The position numbers were made by a program, and so were the translations under genes. The notes below the pieces were generated by a model. It had not been told where the DNA came from and made no database searches. It was given only the letters and a program-made list of their open reading frames with translations. A stretch of DNA of 51,999 bases from assembly GCA_016712035.1 (NCBI GenBank), contig JADJRT010000023.1, positions 1 through 51,999 of the forward strand, read 5' to 3'. This document shows, piece after piece, positions 17,276 through 25,753 of the stretch (position 1 is its first letter; each line of letters starts with the position of its first letter). The DNA is from Flammeovirgaceae bacterium. GTDB taxonomy: Bacteria; Bacteroidota; Bacteroidia; Cytophagales; Cyclobacteriaceae.

Positions 17276-18193
17276 TCAATGAGAATAACCTTTAAATAAT
17301 TTTTCACCTGCCCGAACCGATAGCGGCAATACATTTTGAGCGGGTGGCAAAGGGCACGTTGCATAAGGCGTAAAGGCACAGGGCGGATTATACGATTTAT
17401 TGAAATCAATGATCGTGTTGCCCGCTGCATCAGGAAGTTTCACATATAAGTATCGCCCCGCAGGATAGGTTTCTTTGGTATTGGTTGAATCACCAAAAAT
17501 GATAAACCATTCACCCGTCCCTTCGTCTAACGCATCCAGGCGGTATGTCTGACTATTAACATTAAAGACAATAGTAGCCGGTGAAATTTGATCCGTAGTT
17601 TGACCTAACACATTGGTTATGCTAATCCTTTTTAGCGCTTCCGGGATCTCTGCTTTGGCTTCTATTCTCCAGGCAGGGTCTACTTCATACCGATTAATAC
17701 CAGAAAATTCCGCTACGGTTTTACTTTCCATGTCTCTCAAACGGATGCCCACCTGATCATCGCGCTTAATGATAAACCAACGCAACGAACCATGGGTTAG
17801 TTGCGCACTCCTTGTTGAATCCGGATGAAAAATAATTTTGTCTTTAACGACACTGGAATCAACCAAAATTTTCGCATTGGCTAATGTATGAATTTCAACT
17901 ACTCCATTTTTTACCAAAAAATAACCTGCTCGCCCATCAATTTTACCTGCAGGAAAAACGATATCATTAGACTCATCGCTACCAAACGTATTAATACCTT
18001 CTTTTAACCAATAGAGTCCGGCCAGATTGAGCCATCCCTTTTCACTCTTCAACTCATCGATCCGCTCACTGTGCCATTGATTGATCTCGTTTGCGTAGGC
18101 AATCCGATCAACTTTGTTTTCTGAGGGTTGTGTACAGCTTACGGTTGCCAGTACAAACAAGCTGAATAAGAAACCTTTTAGTATTGTGCTCAT
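17276..18193 (-). CDS. DUF1684 lipoprotein inside the trp operon
   Basis: The 305-residue protein has a lipoprotein signal (ILKGFLFSLFVLATVSC, Cys at residue 20). It then has the features of the DUF1684 family: GWLNLAGLYWLKEGINTFGS near the N-terminus, RYEVDPAWRIEAKAEIP in the middle, and GRYLYVKLPDAAGNTIIDFN followed by NPPCAFTPYATCPLPPAQN at the C-terminus. The function of DUF1684 is not established. It starts 17 bases after trpB ends and stops one base before the trpA ATG, so it is an integral operon member by position. A link to tryptophan metabolism is not shown by the sequence. Confidence 0.82.
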   Translation of the reverse strand: MSTILKGFLFSLFVLATVSCTQPSENKVDRIAYANEINQWHSERIDELKSEKGWLNLAGLYWLKEGINTFGSDESNDIVFPAGKIDGRAGYFLVKNGVVEIHTLANAKILVDSSVVKDKIIFHPDSTRSAQLTHGSLRWFIIKRDDQVGIRLRDMESKTVAEFSGINRYEVDPAWRIEAKAEIPEALKRISITNVLGQTTDQISPATIVFNVNSQTYRLDALDEGTGEWFIIFGDSTNTKETYPAGRYLYVKLPDAAGNTIIDFNKSYNPPCAFTPYATCPLPPAQNVLPLSVRAGEKLFKGYSH

Positions 18194-18210
18194 ATCTTCC
18201 GTGATTAGTA

Positions 18211-19391
18211 TTAATATTTTCCCCAGCGAATATAGGTTTCTAAATCTTTATCGCCACGACCCGACAAATTGATTACGACCACATCGTCTGGGTCTAAATC
18301 CAACTTGCTTAACGCAGCTATGGCATGTGCCGATTCAATGGCAGGAATGATTCCTTCCAAACGACTTAACTCGATCCCCGCATTCATCGCTTCATCATCG
18401 GTAGCACTTAGAAATTGTACCCGACCCGTTTCAAATAAATGTGCATGCAGGGGACCGATACCCGGGTAATCAAGTCCTGCTGAAATAGAATATGGCTCGA
18501 CCACCTGCCCATCTGCCGTTTGCATTAATAGAGTTTTACTTCCATGAAGCACGCCTGGTTTTCCGAGTGCAGTGGTTGCGGCTGACTCGCCACTATCAAT
18601 ACCTAACCCTGCTGCTTCTACACCCACCAGGTTTACATGTTCGTCCGAAAGAAAATTATAAAATGCGCCCGCTGCATTACTACCACCTCCAATGCAGGCC
18701 AACACATAATCCGGATAGGGATTTCCAATTTCTTGTTGCAGTTGTTTTTTTATCTCGGCACTGATAACCGATTGAAAGCGCGCGACCATATCCGGGTATG
18801 GATGTGGGCCTACTACGGAACCTATGATATAATGGGTATCGGTTGGATGATTAATCCAGTGCCGCATGGCTTCATTGGTTGCATCTTTTAGGGTCATGTT
18901 TCCCGACAAGGCTGGTACCACCTTCGTTCCAAGAATGCGCATGCGCTCACATTAGGGCGTTGCCGTTCCATATCGAGTTTGCCCATAAACACAATACACT
19001 CCATGCCCATGAGCGCACATACGGTTGCTGTGGCCACCCCATGCTGACCCGCTCCGGTCTCTGCAATAATTTTTTGTTTGCCTAATCTCTTCGCTAATAA
19101 AATCTGGCCAATGGTATTGTTTATTTTATGCGCTCCGGTATGGCATAAGTCTTCACGCTTCAGATAAACAGTCGCTTTATATTTTTCTGATAATCGTTTT
19201 GCCAGATACAAGGGTGTTGGCCGGCCTACATAGTCCTTCAATAACTCATGAAATTCCTTTTGGAATCCTTCCTCATAAATAATGCTCAGATACTTTTCGC
19301 GTAGTTCCTCTACATTGGGATAAAGCATCTCCGGTATATAGGCACCGCCAAACTGTCCGTAGTACCCGCGTTCATCGACTTGAAAATTCAT
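18211..19391 (-). CDS. trpB: Tryptophan synthase beta chain, frame-shifted
   Basis: TrpB joins indole and serine with PLP. From ATG 19391 the protein reads MNFQVDERGYYGQFGGAYIP, PTPLYLAKRLSEKY, and the PLP-lysine motif LCHTGAHKINNTIGQ near residues 84-98, then ETGAGQHGVATATVCA. Near 18945 the frame shifts; after RQRPNV the second frame continues RMRILGTKVVPALSGNMTLK. It includes the phosphate-binding CIGGGSNAAGAF, GVEAAG and VVINLSGRGDKDLETY, and ends at 18211. About 393 codons in total, normal. The ATG overlaps the trpF stop (ATGA). Confidence 0.95.
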
Positions 19392-20023
19392 ACTCGTAAT
19401 TTTTTTATGATGGATAATACTTTACTCTTTTCTTTTCTGCCTGGAGAAATTTCAACACCACTATTTACATCGAGTGCATGAAGATTCATCCCAACAAAGG
19501 AATTAAGATCAAGGATGTTTTCGGGGTTGATGCCCCCGCTTAAAAAGAAAGGAATGTTTTGATTATAGTTGTTCAAAATATTCCAATCAAATTTTTTTCC
19601 AGTTCCTCCATATTCGACTCCTTTTGTATCGAACAGAAAAAAGTCAACCGTGGTCTCGTATTCATTAGTTATCGCAAAATCAAACTCCGCCCCTACCCGA
19701 AACACTTTTATTACAGCTAGCCCCTCACTTTTTATTCGCTTGCAGTACTCCCGTGATTCGTCCCCATGCAATTGAACAAAATCAAGAGAATGTTTCTTCA
19801 CCAACCTCAGCAAGTTACTGAACGGCTCATTCACAAATACACCCACTCGCTTTATCTCATTCGAAAAATCATCCGGTATCTCGAAATCTTCTCCTACAAA
19901 ACGGGGTGAGTTCATATAAAAAATAAAACCCATATAATCAGGATTGAGCGCACCGATCTCGCGGATGTTGGCGGCATCGCGCATCCCACAAATTTTTAAT
20001 CGAATGGAATTTGACTTATCCAT
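19388..20023 (-). CDS. trpF: Phosphoribosylanthranilate isomerase
   Basis: The 211-residue intact protein starts SIRLKICGMRDAANIREIGA, the signature KICGM...N of TrpF. It continues with DYMGFIFYMNSPRF, VGVFVNEPFSNLLRLV, LDFVQLHGDE, DFFLFDTKG and FFLSGGINPENI. It catalyses the third step from anthranilate. It starts one base after trpC ends and its TGA overlaps the trpB ATG. Confidence 0.95.
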   Translation of the reverse strand: MDKSNSIRLKICGMRDAANIREIGALNPDYMGFIFYMNSPRFVGEDFEIPDDFSNEIKRVGVFVNEPFSNLLRLVKKHSLDFVQLHGDESREYCKRIKSEGLAVIKVFRVGAEFDFAITNEYETTVDFFLFDTKGVEYGGTGKKFDWNILNNYNQNIPFFLSGGINPENILDLNSFVGMNLHALDVNSGVEISPGRKEKSKVLSIIKKLRV

Positions 20024-20024
20024 A

Positions 20025-20828
20025 TCAACCTTCAGTTTCCATTTCCTTTAATCGGGTTACCAATTCAAGGCATACTTTTTCCGGATTACTGTTTTGCATA
20101 AAATTCTGGCCCATTAAAAAACCCTCATAACCATACTTTCGAAGTTCCAGGATTGCTTCCGGTGATTCAATGCCACTTTCACTCACTTTCACAAATGTTT
20201 CAGGAATGAACGGAGCCAATTTTTTCGATACTTCTATACTCAGTGTAAATGTTTTCAAATCCCGATTGTTAACCCCAATCATATCTACTTCCAAAAATAA
20301 ATTAGGATATAATTCCTCCAGCGAATGCACTTCTAATAAAACCTCGAGTCCGAAACTATGGCAAATGCAGTGAACTGCTTTATCTTATCAGCGATAAAGC
20401 AGCAGCAATAAGTAAAATAGCATCAGCTCTATTGACTTAGCCTCAACAATCTGATATTCATCAATAATAAAATCCTTTCGTAGGATGGAGCCTGATTATT
20501 CTTGCGGGCCACCAACAAATCTTCGTTGCTGCCACCAAAAAATTCTGAATCTGTTAAAACCGAAATGGCAGAAGCTCCGGCATTAAAATATCCACGGGCG
20601 ATCTGTTCAACAGATACTTGTGCATTGATCACTCCTTGTGACGGGGACTTTCTTTTTATCTCCGCAATGATTCCACTCTTATTTTTATCACTAACCGCGG
20701 TCTTCATTTAACGATACCGTTGGGCCTTCAAAGTAAATACTTTTCTCCAGCAACTTTACCGGATGCATAGACTTTAGTGCTTCTACCTCTTTATACTTAT
20801 GTTGAATGATTTCCTCCAAAATATCCAT
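20025..20828 (-). CDS. trpC: Indole-3-glycerol phosphate synthase, several frame shifts
   Basis: The true start is ATG 20828: MDILEEIIQHKYKEVEALKS, the usual TrpC N-terminus. Near 20706 the frame breaks before KTAVSDKNKSGIIAEIKRKS, which holds the catalytic Lys and Ser, followed by PSQGVI, GASAISVLTDSEFFGGS and DLLVARK. Between about 20500 and 20330 there are further breaks: remnants of the expected FIIDEYQIVEAKS, then DAILLIAA and LSADKIKQF, are spread over different frames. The last frame gives NLFLEVDMIGVNNRDLKTF, VSESGIESPE and GYEGFLMGQNFM to the stop at 20025. The size fits (~268 codons). I count at least three indels, so sequence error is likelier than a pseudogene inside an otherwise complete operon. 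Confidence 0.88.
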
Positions 20829-20829
20829 C

Positions 20830-21821
20830 TCACTTACTCATTAATTTTTTAAATGCCTGTCAAGAGCCTTGCCGGAATTTAATGCTTCCGGTTGCCTTAA
20901 CTACCGCAGCCTTGGTAGTCCAGCTTTTCCATCACACAATACAACGCCATCGCGGCATTAGCAATAACAGCCGCATTGTTGCGCATTCGTTCCCTTGTCT
21001 TCCAAAATGTTCATAAAAATCTTAGCTGAATCCTCCACGGTTACTTCCACCCTTAATCTCGCGTCGTTTAATTTCGGTAAACCTAAATCAGCGGGTTCCG
21101 CTAATCGCTCACCTTCATTCGAGAAAAACTTAAAAGCGCTCGTCAGCGATACTTCATCGTAGCCATCCAGCGAGTGAAGAATCACAAAGTCTTTATCACT
21201 ATTTTGATAGAGGTATCCATATTGGCGCGCTAACTCCAAACTAAATACACCCACCAATTGTCGCGTTGGAAAAGCTGGATTTACCATCGGTCCTAACATA
21301 TTAAAAAATGTCTTCACGCCTAGTTCCTTGCGGATAGGCGCCACATTTTTCATGGCCGGATGAAACAAAGGTGCATGCATAAAACAAATATTTGCTGCGA
21401 TCTAAACTCCGCTTCAGTTCATCACTGTTGTTGGTGAACGTATAACCAAAGTATTCCAACAAATTAGAAGAACCACAAGCCGATGACACACCATAGTTAC
21501 CATGCTTGGCAACTGGTTGCCCGGCTGCGGCCACTACAAAAGATGAAAGCGTAGAAAGATTGATGGTATTCTTACCATCGCCACCAGTACCACACACATC
21601 CATTACGGGTTGATCGAACCGTGTTGCTACACAAAGTTCCAGCATCGCATCGCGAAAGCCTTGCAATTCATCTACCGTAATGCTGCGCATCATATACACC
21701 GTCATAAACGCTGCAGTCTGGCTCAGGTTAAATTTACCTTGCGCCAGATCTACCAACACGCGGTGTGCGGTTTCTTCGTAAGACTTCTATGCTCGATCAG
21801 TTCAGTTAAAATCTGTTTCAT
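20830..21821 (-). CDS. trpD: Anthranilate phosphoribosyltransferase, several frame shifts
   Basis: ATG 21821 starts MKQILTELIEHRSLT. After an early shift near 21780 the protein continues EETAHRVLVDLAQGKFNLSQ, DVCGTGGDGKNTINLST (the PRPP/anthranilate site) and VAKHGNYGVSSACGSSNLLE. A second shift near 21380 leads into MHAPLFHPAMKNVAPIRKEL, FFNMLGPMVNPA and LHSLDGYDEVSLT. Near 20985 a third shift gives RNNAAVIANAAMALY. The end (SGKALD / QAFKKLMSK) is again split and stops with TGA at 20830-20832, directly before the trpC ATG. The corrected length of about 330 residues is normal. Confidence 0.88.
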
Positions 21822-21833
21822 TGTTATTCAATT

Positions 21834-22398
21834 TTAACGGGAATGTTTCAACCAGTTTTTAATCATGCTTGGGCCCGCGGGTGTCATAATCGATTCCGGA
21901 TGAAACTGTAAGCCTCGAACATCATATTCAGTATGCCTTAAGCCCATGATCAAACCAGTTTCATTCACAGCGGTTACTTTCAGTGCTTCCGTTAACGTAT
22001 CTGGTTTTACCGCCCACGAATGATAATGCGTAGCCTGAAATTTTGTATTCACACCTTTAAACAAATATTCGCTTCATCCTATTAATACCAGTTGAGGTTA
22101 CACCATGCAACACTTATGGAATGTTAAACAACTCCGCCCATACACTTCTGCAATGCCTTGATGCCCCAGGCAAATTCCAAAATACTTTTGAAGCGCCATA
22201 TTTTATAACCGGCTTTCATAATTCCGGCCTCATCAGGAATACCCGGCCCTGGCGAAAGCAAAATTTTATCATACTTTTTACCTCACCAAATCTAATTTTA
22301 TCATTGCGATTAATATCCAGCGCATATCCATTCGCCCGAATCATGTGAACCAGGTTGTAAGTAAATGAATCGTAATTATCTAATACCAAAATCTTCAT
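21834..22398 (-). CDS. trpG: Anthranilate synthase glutamine amidotransferase subunit, frame-shifted
   Basis: The N-terminus MKILVLDNYDSFTYNLVHMI is typical of TrpG. After a shift near 22265 the next frame carries DKILLSPGPGIPDEAGIMK. The nucleophile region is readable only after another shift as GICLGHQGIAEVYG-like ICLGHQGIAEVYG near 22165-22128. The C-terminal frame (MFKGVNTKFQATHYHSWAV) has the catalytic His-Glu pair in RGLQFHPESIMTPAG and ends at 21834. It supplies ammonia to TrpE. It starts six bases after trpE and ends 12 bases before trpD. Confidence 0.9.
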
Positions 22399-22404
22399 GT
22401 CTTA

Positions 22405-23809
22405 TTAAATTTTTTCGTCAGCTGCCACCACTGCTTTGCGCAAGGCTTCCAGTTTATTATTCACTTCCTGCAACTCCTTTCGGCCTTTGATTTCGAAACC
22501 ACACCCTGCACCAGCCCGGTAAATCAATTCGTTATCCTTACTTAAAAACGTACGAATCATAATAGCATGGTTAAACGAATTATCGAAACCAAGAAAGCCG
22601 ATGGCTCCACCATAAAAACCACGGTTTACATTTTCGTACTGATCAATCAACTTCATCGCCATATGTTTGGGTGCGCCCGAAAGTGTGCCAGCCGGAAATG
22701 TATCGGCAGCCATCTGAATTACCGAAGTCATCGGATTTAAGGTGCCAGTAATTTTGAAACCAAGATGAATTACATGCGAATAGTATTGAATCTCTTTAAA
22801 CACTCCACCTGCACCGCTTCAGCATTGCGACTCATATCGTTGCGGGCCAGATCAACCAACATAATGTGTTCGGCATTTTCTTTTTCATCTGCCGAAAGGC
22901 GTTCGGCTAATTGCGCATCTTCCTGGTCGTTACCCGATCTGCGAAATGTACCTGCAATCGGATAGATGTGGGCCTAACCATTTTTGATTTGAATCTGCGC
23001 TTCGGGTGAAGACCCAAACAATTTAAAATTTCCGTAGTCAAAATAAAACAGATACGGTGAAGGATTGATAGACCGAATGGCTCGGTATACATTAAACTCA
23101 TCGCCTTTAAAGCCCGAAGTAAATCGCCTTGATAATACAATTTGAAATACATCGCCCCGGTAGCAATGCATTTTTCCCTTCTCAATAATCTGAAGAAACT
23201 CTGCATCGGTATAATTAGACTGTTCTTCGCTTGTTTGCGTGAATTGAAAAGTGGTGATGCGGTTATTGATAATCAATTGTTCGAGTCTTCTGAGGGTGCT
23301 TTCGTTATTATCGCTTTGCAGTTGATGCTCAAACAAAGTCATCTCATTAAAAAAATGATCAACCACAATAACATACCGATACAAGGAATAAAATAGGTCG
23401 GGATGATTCGCTTCGGTGGATTGAATAGTGACATCCTCGAAATAGCGTACGGCATCATAGGCCATATAGCCAAAGAGACCATCATGCGGATATTTCGATT
23501 GATGGGACGCATCGGACTGAAATGAATTGCGAAAGTTCTCCAGTAGCGCTGGAACGTGAACCGAAGCATCAATTTTTGTTCGATTTGCTGGTTGATTTGG
23601 ATATCGAATCTCTGCAAACTCATTCGCAACCCGAAAAGTGGCCATCGGTTCGCAACAGATAAATGAAAGACTGTTCTCGTTTCCATGATAGTCCGAACTC
23701 TCCAATAAAATGCTACCCGCAAATACATCGCGTAACTTCAGATAGATATTAACCGAGTGATGGTATCGGCCAGTAGGCTTTGGAAGATGTTTTTTAATTT
23801 GTAATTCAT
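22405..23809 (-). CDS. trpE: Anthranilate synthase component I, frame-shifted
   Basis: TrpE makes anthranilate from chorismate. ATG 23809 gives MNYKLKNIFQSLLADTITR, the expected start. Around 23757 the frame shifts into SVNIYLKLRDVFAGSILLES, whose LLESSDYHG is part of the tryptophan-feedback site. Then come DGLFGYMAYDAVRYF, GDVFQIVLSRRF, SINPSPYLFYFDYG and GSSPEAQ. Near 22975 a second shift leads into PIAGTFRRS and AEHIMLVDLARND, and near 22800 a third into SHVIHLGFKI, FPAGTLSGAPKHMAMKLI, FYGGAIGFLGFD and ending YRAGAGCGFE...E. About 468 codons in total, normal. The feedback motif suggests enzyme-level control in addition to the attenuator upstream. Confidence 0.92.
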
Positions 23810-23825
23810 ATTTTAATTGTTTTAA

Positions 23826-23857
23826 AATAAGAAGGCCCACTGTGAACAGCGGGCCTT
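23826..23857 (-). terminator. trp attenuator terminator hairpin
   Basis: Read on the - strand, GAAGGCCCGCTG (23857-23846) pairs with CAGTGGGCCTTC (loop TTCA overlapping the ends) to give a GC-rich stem, followed by TTATTTT. It lies 31 bases after the leader-peptide stop and just before the trpE ATG. A terminator in front of the first structural gene is what an attenuator needs. An alternative pairing is visible: GAGCAGC (23890-23884), overlapping the leader stop codon, can pair with GCTGTTC (23850-23844) in the left arm and loop, which would destroy the terminator. Confidence 0.85.
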
Positions 23858-23888
23858 CGGCATATAAGTTTTTACATAGCTGGGCTGC

Positions 23889-23945
23889 TCACCAATCGAA
23901 TTTCGACTTGTGCCACCACCATGCCATATGAACAGACTTAATCAT
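23889..23945 (-). CDS. trpL: trp operon leader peptide, 18 residues with WWW and a final W
   Basis: ATG 23945 to TGA 23889 encodes MIKSVHMAWWWHKSKFDW. Four of 18 codons are Trp: three in a row at 23921-23913 and one directly before the stop. It lies upstream of trpE and of a terminator hairpin. This is the classical layout of transcription attenuation. When charged tRNA-Trp is scarce, a ribosome stalls at the Trp run and leaves GAGCAGC at the stop codon free to form the antiterminator; otherwise the ribosome reaches the stop, covers it, and the terminator forms. A second ATG (MAWWWHKSKFDW, 12 residues) is also possible as start. The first ATG touches the stop of the ribosomal THX gene. Confidence 0.85.
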   Translation of the reverse strand: MIKSVHMAWWWHKSKFDW

Positions 23946-24122
23946 TTAAGCTTCAGCTTTTTTTTCTTGAGCTTTTTGGGCTTTGCTTCGGCAGCTACGG
24001 CACCTTGGCTTCTTTGAAGCAACCTGTTTCAATCTCGCTTTAATTTCACTTTTGTTTCTAGAAACACCAAACGAACCTATCGTCCGTTTGCCTTTTTTAG
24101 TTTTTTTATCGCCTCTTCCCAT
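23946..24122 (-). CDS. 30S ribosomal protein THX
   Basis: ATG 24122 opens a 58-residue, strongly basic ORF beginning MGRGDKKTKKGKRTIGSFGV, which matches the conserved start of bacterial THX (MG-GD-KT-KGK...GSFG). The rest (SRNKSEIKARLKQVASKKP) is basic. The last 20 residues may be in the wrong frame, because another frame gives AAEAKPKKLKKKK, the Ala/Lys-rich tail usual in Bacteroidota THX. THX sits in the 30S head. The stop TAA directly precedes the trp leader ATG, so both are probably on one transcript. Confidence 0.82.
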   Translation of the reverse strand: MGRGDKKTKKGKRTIGSFGVSRNKSEIKARLKQVASKKPRCRSCRSKAQKAQEKKAEA

Positions 24123-24144
24123 AGGGTAAATTAAAATTTATGGG

Positions 24145-24176
24145 CAAGTATAACAAAGGGTTTACTTTTCACCAAA
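24145..24176 (-). promoter_or_regulatory. Candidate Bacteroidota-type promoter for THX and the trp operon
   Basis: On the - strand TTTG (24176-24173) is followed after 20 bases by TATACTTG (24152-24145). The Bacteroidota housekeeping consensus is TTTG, about 19-20 bases, then TAnnTTTG, so there is one mismatch in the -7 box. It ends 23 bases before the THX ATG. No better candidate is seen between THX and trpL, because these two ORFs abut. Confidence 0.45.
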
Positions 24177-24261
24177 TCCGTAACATCAATATCTTAAATT
24201 TGAATATCCATAAAAACAAAGTCTTTGGATACTTTGTTAAACTATTAGATAATTGATCGTT

Positions 24262-24741
24262 ATGACCAGAAGTATCGAATTAATTGATGCGTTACGTAAT
24301 ACAGCACAAAAAATAGCAAAGAGCCATACGTATCAATGGGGGCATATGGGTTTGTGTAACTGTGGGTTTTTGGCTCAGGAAGTAACTGCATTAACCCAAG
24401 ACGAAATCCACCGGAGGGCTATGGAGCGACATGGCGACTGGACTGAGCAACTGAGGGACTATTGCCCGACCAGCCACCTACCCATGGATGACATGATCTC
24501 CGAATTATTAGACTTTGGATTTACCCGTAATGAATTAAAACAACTTGAAAGATTATCTAACCCGGAAGTTTTGGCTTTGATTCCTATTAGTGAAAGAAAC
24601 CTAAAACACAATGTAAAATTAGACGTAGTTCGCTATTTAAATACCTGGGCATTCCTTCTGGAGGAAACAGTCTTACACAGCATTCAAATTAACGACCTGC
24701 GCTCAGTCGCCAGAGAAACAACCGTTTCCCAAATCGGGTAA
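24262..24741 (+). CDS. Conserved-looking protein of unknown function
   Basis: ATG 24262 (MTRSIELIDALRNTAQKIAK) gives 159 residues; the frame also allows TTG 24253. I do not recognise a family. It is soluble, mostly helical by composition, with WGHMGLCNCGFLAQEV near residues 29-44 (two Cys two apart), RDYCPTSHLPMDDM in the middle and a Leu-rich C-terminal half (LNTWAFLLEETVLHSI). No signal peptide or membrane segment. It is transcribed away from THX/trp and overlaps the convergent acetyltransferase by 39 bases at its 3' end. Confidence 0.7.
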   Translation: MTRSIELIDALRNTAQKIAKSHTYQWGHMGLCNCGFLAQEVTALTQDEIHRRAMERHGDWTEQLRDYCPTSHLPMDDMISELLDFGFTRNELKQLERLSNPEVLALIPISERNLKHNVKLDVVRYLNTWAFLLEETVLHSIQINDLRSVARETTVSQIG

Positions 24742-25284
24742 TTTAAAGAGAATACAATCTTTGGTAGCATTATCCTGATTCGGAAATTGGAACCAGTTTT
24801 GAAGAACAGCTTCCTCCACAAGACCAGCCTTTATCAATACCTTGGCGGACGCGAGATTGTCAGCATCGACAAAGGAGCCAATCCTGAAAATACCTGATTC
24901 CTTTTTAAGCATCCCGATAAGTTTAACGCTCGCTTCGGTGGCATAGCCATTTCCCCAATGAAGCACTCCCAGTACATAACCAATCTGTGCCTTGCCATTA
25001 TCATTTAGAAATCCACATCCACCGATGAGCCGGCCATTCGTCTGTAACCGAATGCCATAAGAAAAATCGATAGCTTGCCTCCATCCCTCGATTGTGCGGG
25101 TAAGGTAGGCGCGCGTATCTTTAATTGATTGATGCGTAGGCCAGCTAACATATTTGGTACATTCCGGCTTACTCGCATAGGTATAAAAAATTTCTTCTGC
25201 ATCTTCGTGGCGTAACCTACTCAGGATTAAGCGATCGGTTACCAGGCGTTCCGGAATTTGAATCGATTTTAAATCAGCAGGCAT
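24703..25284 (-). CDS. GNAT-family N-acetyltransferase (RimJ/RimL type)
   Basis: From ATG 25284 the protein (193 residues) reads MPADLKSIQIPERLVTDRLI with LILSRLRHEDAEEIFYTYAS. This is followed by the GNAT core: GRLIGGCGFLNDNGKAQIGY, the acetyl-CoA loop region VLHWGNGYATEASVKLIG and SFVDADNLASAKVLIKAGLV. This is the RimJ/RimL-like group that acetylates N-termini or small molecules; the substrate is unknown. An upstream ATG at 25299 would add five residues. The chosen ATG shares the palindrome CATG with the divergent ORF at 25283. Confidence 0.85.
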   Translation of the reverse strand: MPADLKSIQIPERLVTDRLILSRLRHEDAEEIFYTYASKPECTKYVSWPTHQSIKDTRAYLTRTIEGWRQAIDFSYGIRLQTNGRLIGGCGFLNDNGKAQIGYVLGVLHWGNGYATEASVKLIGMLKKESGIFRIGSFVDADNLASAKVLIKAGLVEEAVLQNWFQFPNQDNATKDCILFKLPDLGNGCFSGD

Positions 25285-25519
25285 GGGAAAAGAAAACAAT
25301 ATCGTTCATCAATATTTTAAAAAAGAAGCGGAAGGTATAAAAATTCTTGTTCGGATTAATCCCATTCATTTGAAAGGCGCTGAGCTTGTTGTAGAAAATA
25401 ACACTGTTGAGATCCGTGATCTTGAATTTGATTCAGAAATTTTTGAAGATTTAAAAGTGGATGGATTTGTTGAGGTCAATGCGCTTGAGTTTAATCTCTA
25501 TCTTGTCGGCTTAGTCTAA
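25283..25519 (+). CDS. Small acidic protein of unknown function
   Basis: The 78-residue ORF starts MGKENNIVHQYFKKEAEGIK and continues as a beta-rich, acidic chain (KILVRINPIHLKGAELVVEN; LEFDSEIFEDLKVDGFVEVN). It ends shortly before the SRP RNA gene. No known family is recognised. The codon pattern looks coding and the frame is uninterrupted. Its start overlaps the acetyltransferase start on the other strand. Confidence 0.6.
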   Translation: MGKENNIVHQYFKKEAEGIKILVRINPIHLKGAELVVENNTVEIRDLEFDSEIFEDLKVDGFVEVNALEFNLYLVGLV

Positions 25520-25578
25520 TATCGCTTTAACTTAACGCTTGTTTGATCTGGTAGTCATTTATTTTATTACCTTTGCGC

Positions 25579-25676
25579 CCGGCAAATCGGCACGACCAGC
25601 TCCTGCTGAACTCCCCCAGGGCCGGAAGGCAGCAAGGGTAGGCGGTTGTAGCGGTGCGATGTTCGGTTTGCCACTT
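25579..25676 (+). ncRNA. ffs: Signal recognition particle RNA (small bacterial type)
   Basis: The core GCTCCTGCTGAACTCCCCCA followed by GGGCCGGAAGGCAGCAAGGG is the SRP RNA domain IV hairpin with GCC-GGAA-GGC tetraloop, which binds Ffh. The outer helix is closed by GGCAAA (from 25581) and TTTGCC (to 25672). Length is about 98 bases, typical of the small 4.5S-like type. Ends are estimated from the outer helix. Confidence 0.95.
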
Positions 25677-25680
25677 TTTT

Positions 25681-25716
25681 AAACCTTCTCGATGCAAATT
25701 CAGGGAAGGTTTTTTA
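25681..25716 (+). terminator. Intrinsic terminator after the SRP RNA
   Basis: AAACCTTC (25681-25688) pairs with GAAGGTTT (25705-25712) across a 16-base loop, followed by TTTAGTTTTTT. It directly follows the SRP RNA. Confidence 0.75.
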
Positions 25717-25753
25717 GTTTTTTGGGTTAATTTTGCCAATTAAACCACTCTTT

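Noticed and set aside
16499..23809. trp operon genes as pseudogenes
   Set aside because: All genes are present with catalytic motifs, gene junctions are tight, the attenuator is intact, and similar indels occur in unrelated essential genes, so sequence error is the simpler explanation.
25527..25739. - strand ORF over the SRP RNA
   Set aside because: It lies opposite a clear structural RNA and has no family features.
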